Shown here in pieces: positions 63,633 through 64,000 of a stretch of 64,000 nt of DNA. The position numbers and the translations under genes were made by a program. The stretch is taken from assembly GCA_009773415.1 (NCBI GenBank), contig WSNO01000003.1, positions 1 to 64,000 of the forward strand, read 5' to 3'. A model generated the notes under the pieces. It was not told the DNA's origin and ran no database searches. It saw only the letters and a program-made list of their open reading frames with translations. This stretch comes from Nitrospirota bacterium. GTDB taxonomy: Bacteria; Nitrospirota; Thermodesulfovibrionia; Thermodesulfovibrionales; Dissulfurispiraceae. Numbering within the stretch: the stretch's first letter is position 1; every line of letters starts with the position of its first letter.

Positions 63633-64000
63633 TCAGCTCATTACAAAGAAAGGAGCATGATTTGAGGTGAAATAGGGCGGTTGTTTTTTCAGTATCGCTG
63701 AGACTGCCTGATTTCGCCTGAATTCACCGTCAAGAAAGAGCCTGACCTGCTTTCTCCCCCAGCCTGCCGGGTGCGCGAAGTCTGTGTACAAAGAAAGATC
63801 AGCTTCATAGAATGCTGTTGCTCCGCATTCCCCGGCAGCAGCAGAGCTCACCGGCATATTGAAGATAGCAAGATTCAGAAAGCTGATTGCATCGGCATTC
63901 CGCACTGTAAACTCCAGTGTCTTGCGAGCCTCAGGAAGCGCCTCAGCAGGCGTCCCGAAAAGGAGATATACATACGTTGCAATCCCTGCATTTCTGAGAC
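63633..64000 (-). CDS. radical-SAM-like protein, C-terminal part (5' end outside window)
   Basis: About 122 codons, open to the right edge. It begins LRNAGIATYVYLLFGTPAEALPEARKTL, which is the final beta-strand pattern of radical SAM enzymes (xxxGIxxxxxxxxGxP). It then runs as a C-terminal extension (SFLNLAIFNMPVSSAAAGEC). The cluster-binding CxxxCxxC and any B12 domain would lie outside. Product and substrate unknown. The C-terminus ends in TGA at 63633. Confidence 0.65.
   Translation of the reverse strand, partial: LRNAGIATYVYLLFGTPAEALPEARKTLEFTVRNADAISFLNLAIFNMPVSSAAAGECGATAFYEADLSLYTDFAHPAGWGRKQVRLFLDGEFRRNQAVSAILKKQPPYFTSNHAPFFVMS

Overview
The window looks like a chromosomal segment of an anaerobic, Gram-negative, diderm bacterium. 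The envelope genes support a diderm: LolA, a TolC-type outer-membrane channel, two periplasmic amidases and UppP. The metabolism supports an anaerobe: a group 1-type [NiFe] hydrogenase large subunit, a hexaheme cytochrome c, a tungsten-type aldehyde:ferredoxin oxidoreductase relative, FeoB and a DsrE/F/H-like set. RNase J combined with this chemistry suggests Nitrospirota or Desulfobacterota. That placement is inference; there is no rRNA here. Gene density is high and most genes sit in short operons with ATG/TGA overlaps.

Layout. 1-2440: the hydrogenase large subunit (minus, running off the left edge) and an internally deleted IS3-family element. 2442-8252 (minus): an amidase-GerMN-rph-ftsH-folP operon plus a tail-anchored unknown. 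8328-12109: feoB-fur behind a Fur-like palindrome, then a small membrane protein and a zinc-type dehydrogenase. 12210-15751: hexaheme cytochrome, then three DsrE/F/H-like genes and a NifS/selenocysteine-lyase-like desulfurase. The first of these three genes is interrupted by an in-frame UGA that carries the marks of a selenocysteine codon. 15833-19225: Zn-ribbon peptide, yajQ, beta-carbonic anhydrase and a pabB-pabC fusion. 19222-23645 (minus): an efflux set (ATPase, MacA-like, TolC-like) without a permease, then larC. 23729-27126: macro-domain protein, tRNA-Thr, IS remnant, retropepsin-like protein, decayed stretch, Tat-type metallophosphoesterase. 27270-35189 (minus): lolA, ftsK, uppP, rnj, copA. 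35292-37579 (minus): lemA, a TPM protein and a possible nucleotidyltransferase-like protein.

37659-46525: lipoprotein, an AOR-like oxidoreductase coupled to a class II aldolase-like protein, a histone-deacetylase-like hydrolase, a NifU-C protein, an AMIN-amidase, a D-aminoacylase-like deacylase and a class I amidotransferase. 46616-51005: AI-2E-type permease and an Opp/Dpp-type binding protein with two permeases but no ATPases. 51006-53512: DksA/TraR protein, ihfA, a MerR-like regulator, tRNA-Pro, a large terminator and a solute-binding protein. 53721-58378: DEAD-box helicase, THUMP RNA methyltransferase, UvrD/Rep helicase. 58384-58918: a frameshifted zinc-protease-like gene. 59185-63551: ArsA/Get3-like ATPase with a coupled unknown, FKBP, a small membrane protein, a GGQ release-factor-like protein and citrate synthase. 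The right edge holds the 3' part of a radical-SAM-like gene.

The strongest unusual signal is the DsrE-like gene at 13546-13890. UGA codon 73 sits in a U-x-x-C motif. It is followed after 15 nt by a perfect 6-bp hairpin whose loop, GGUCUG, contains the GGUCU of the E. coli fdhF SECIS. Conventional gene calling would end the protein at residue 72. The neighbouring desulfurase carries the GAACHS signature typical of selenocysteine lyases. Together these suggest a selenium/sulfur-handling DsrEFH module.
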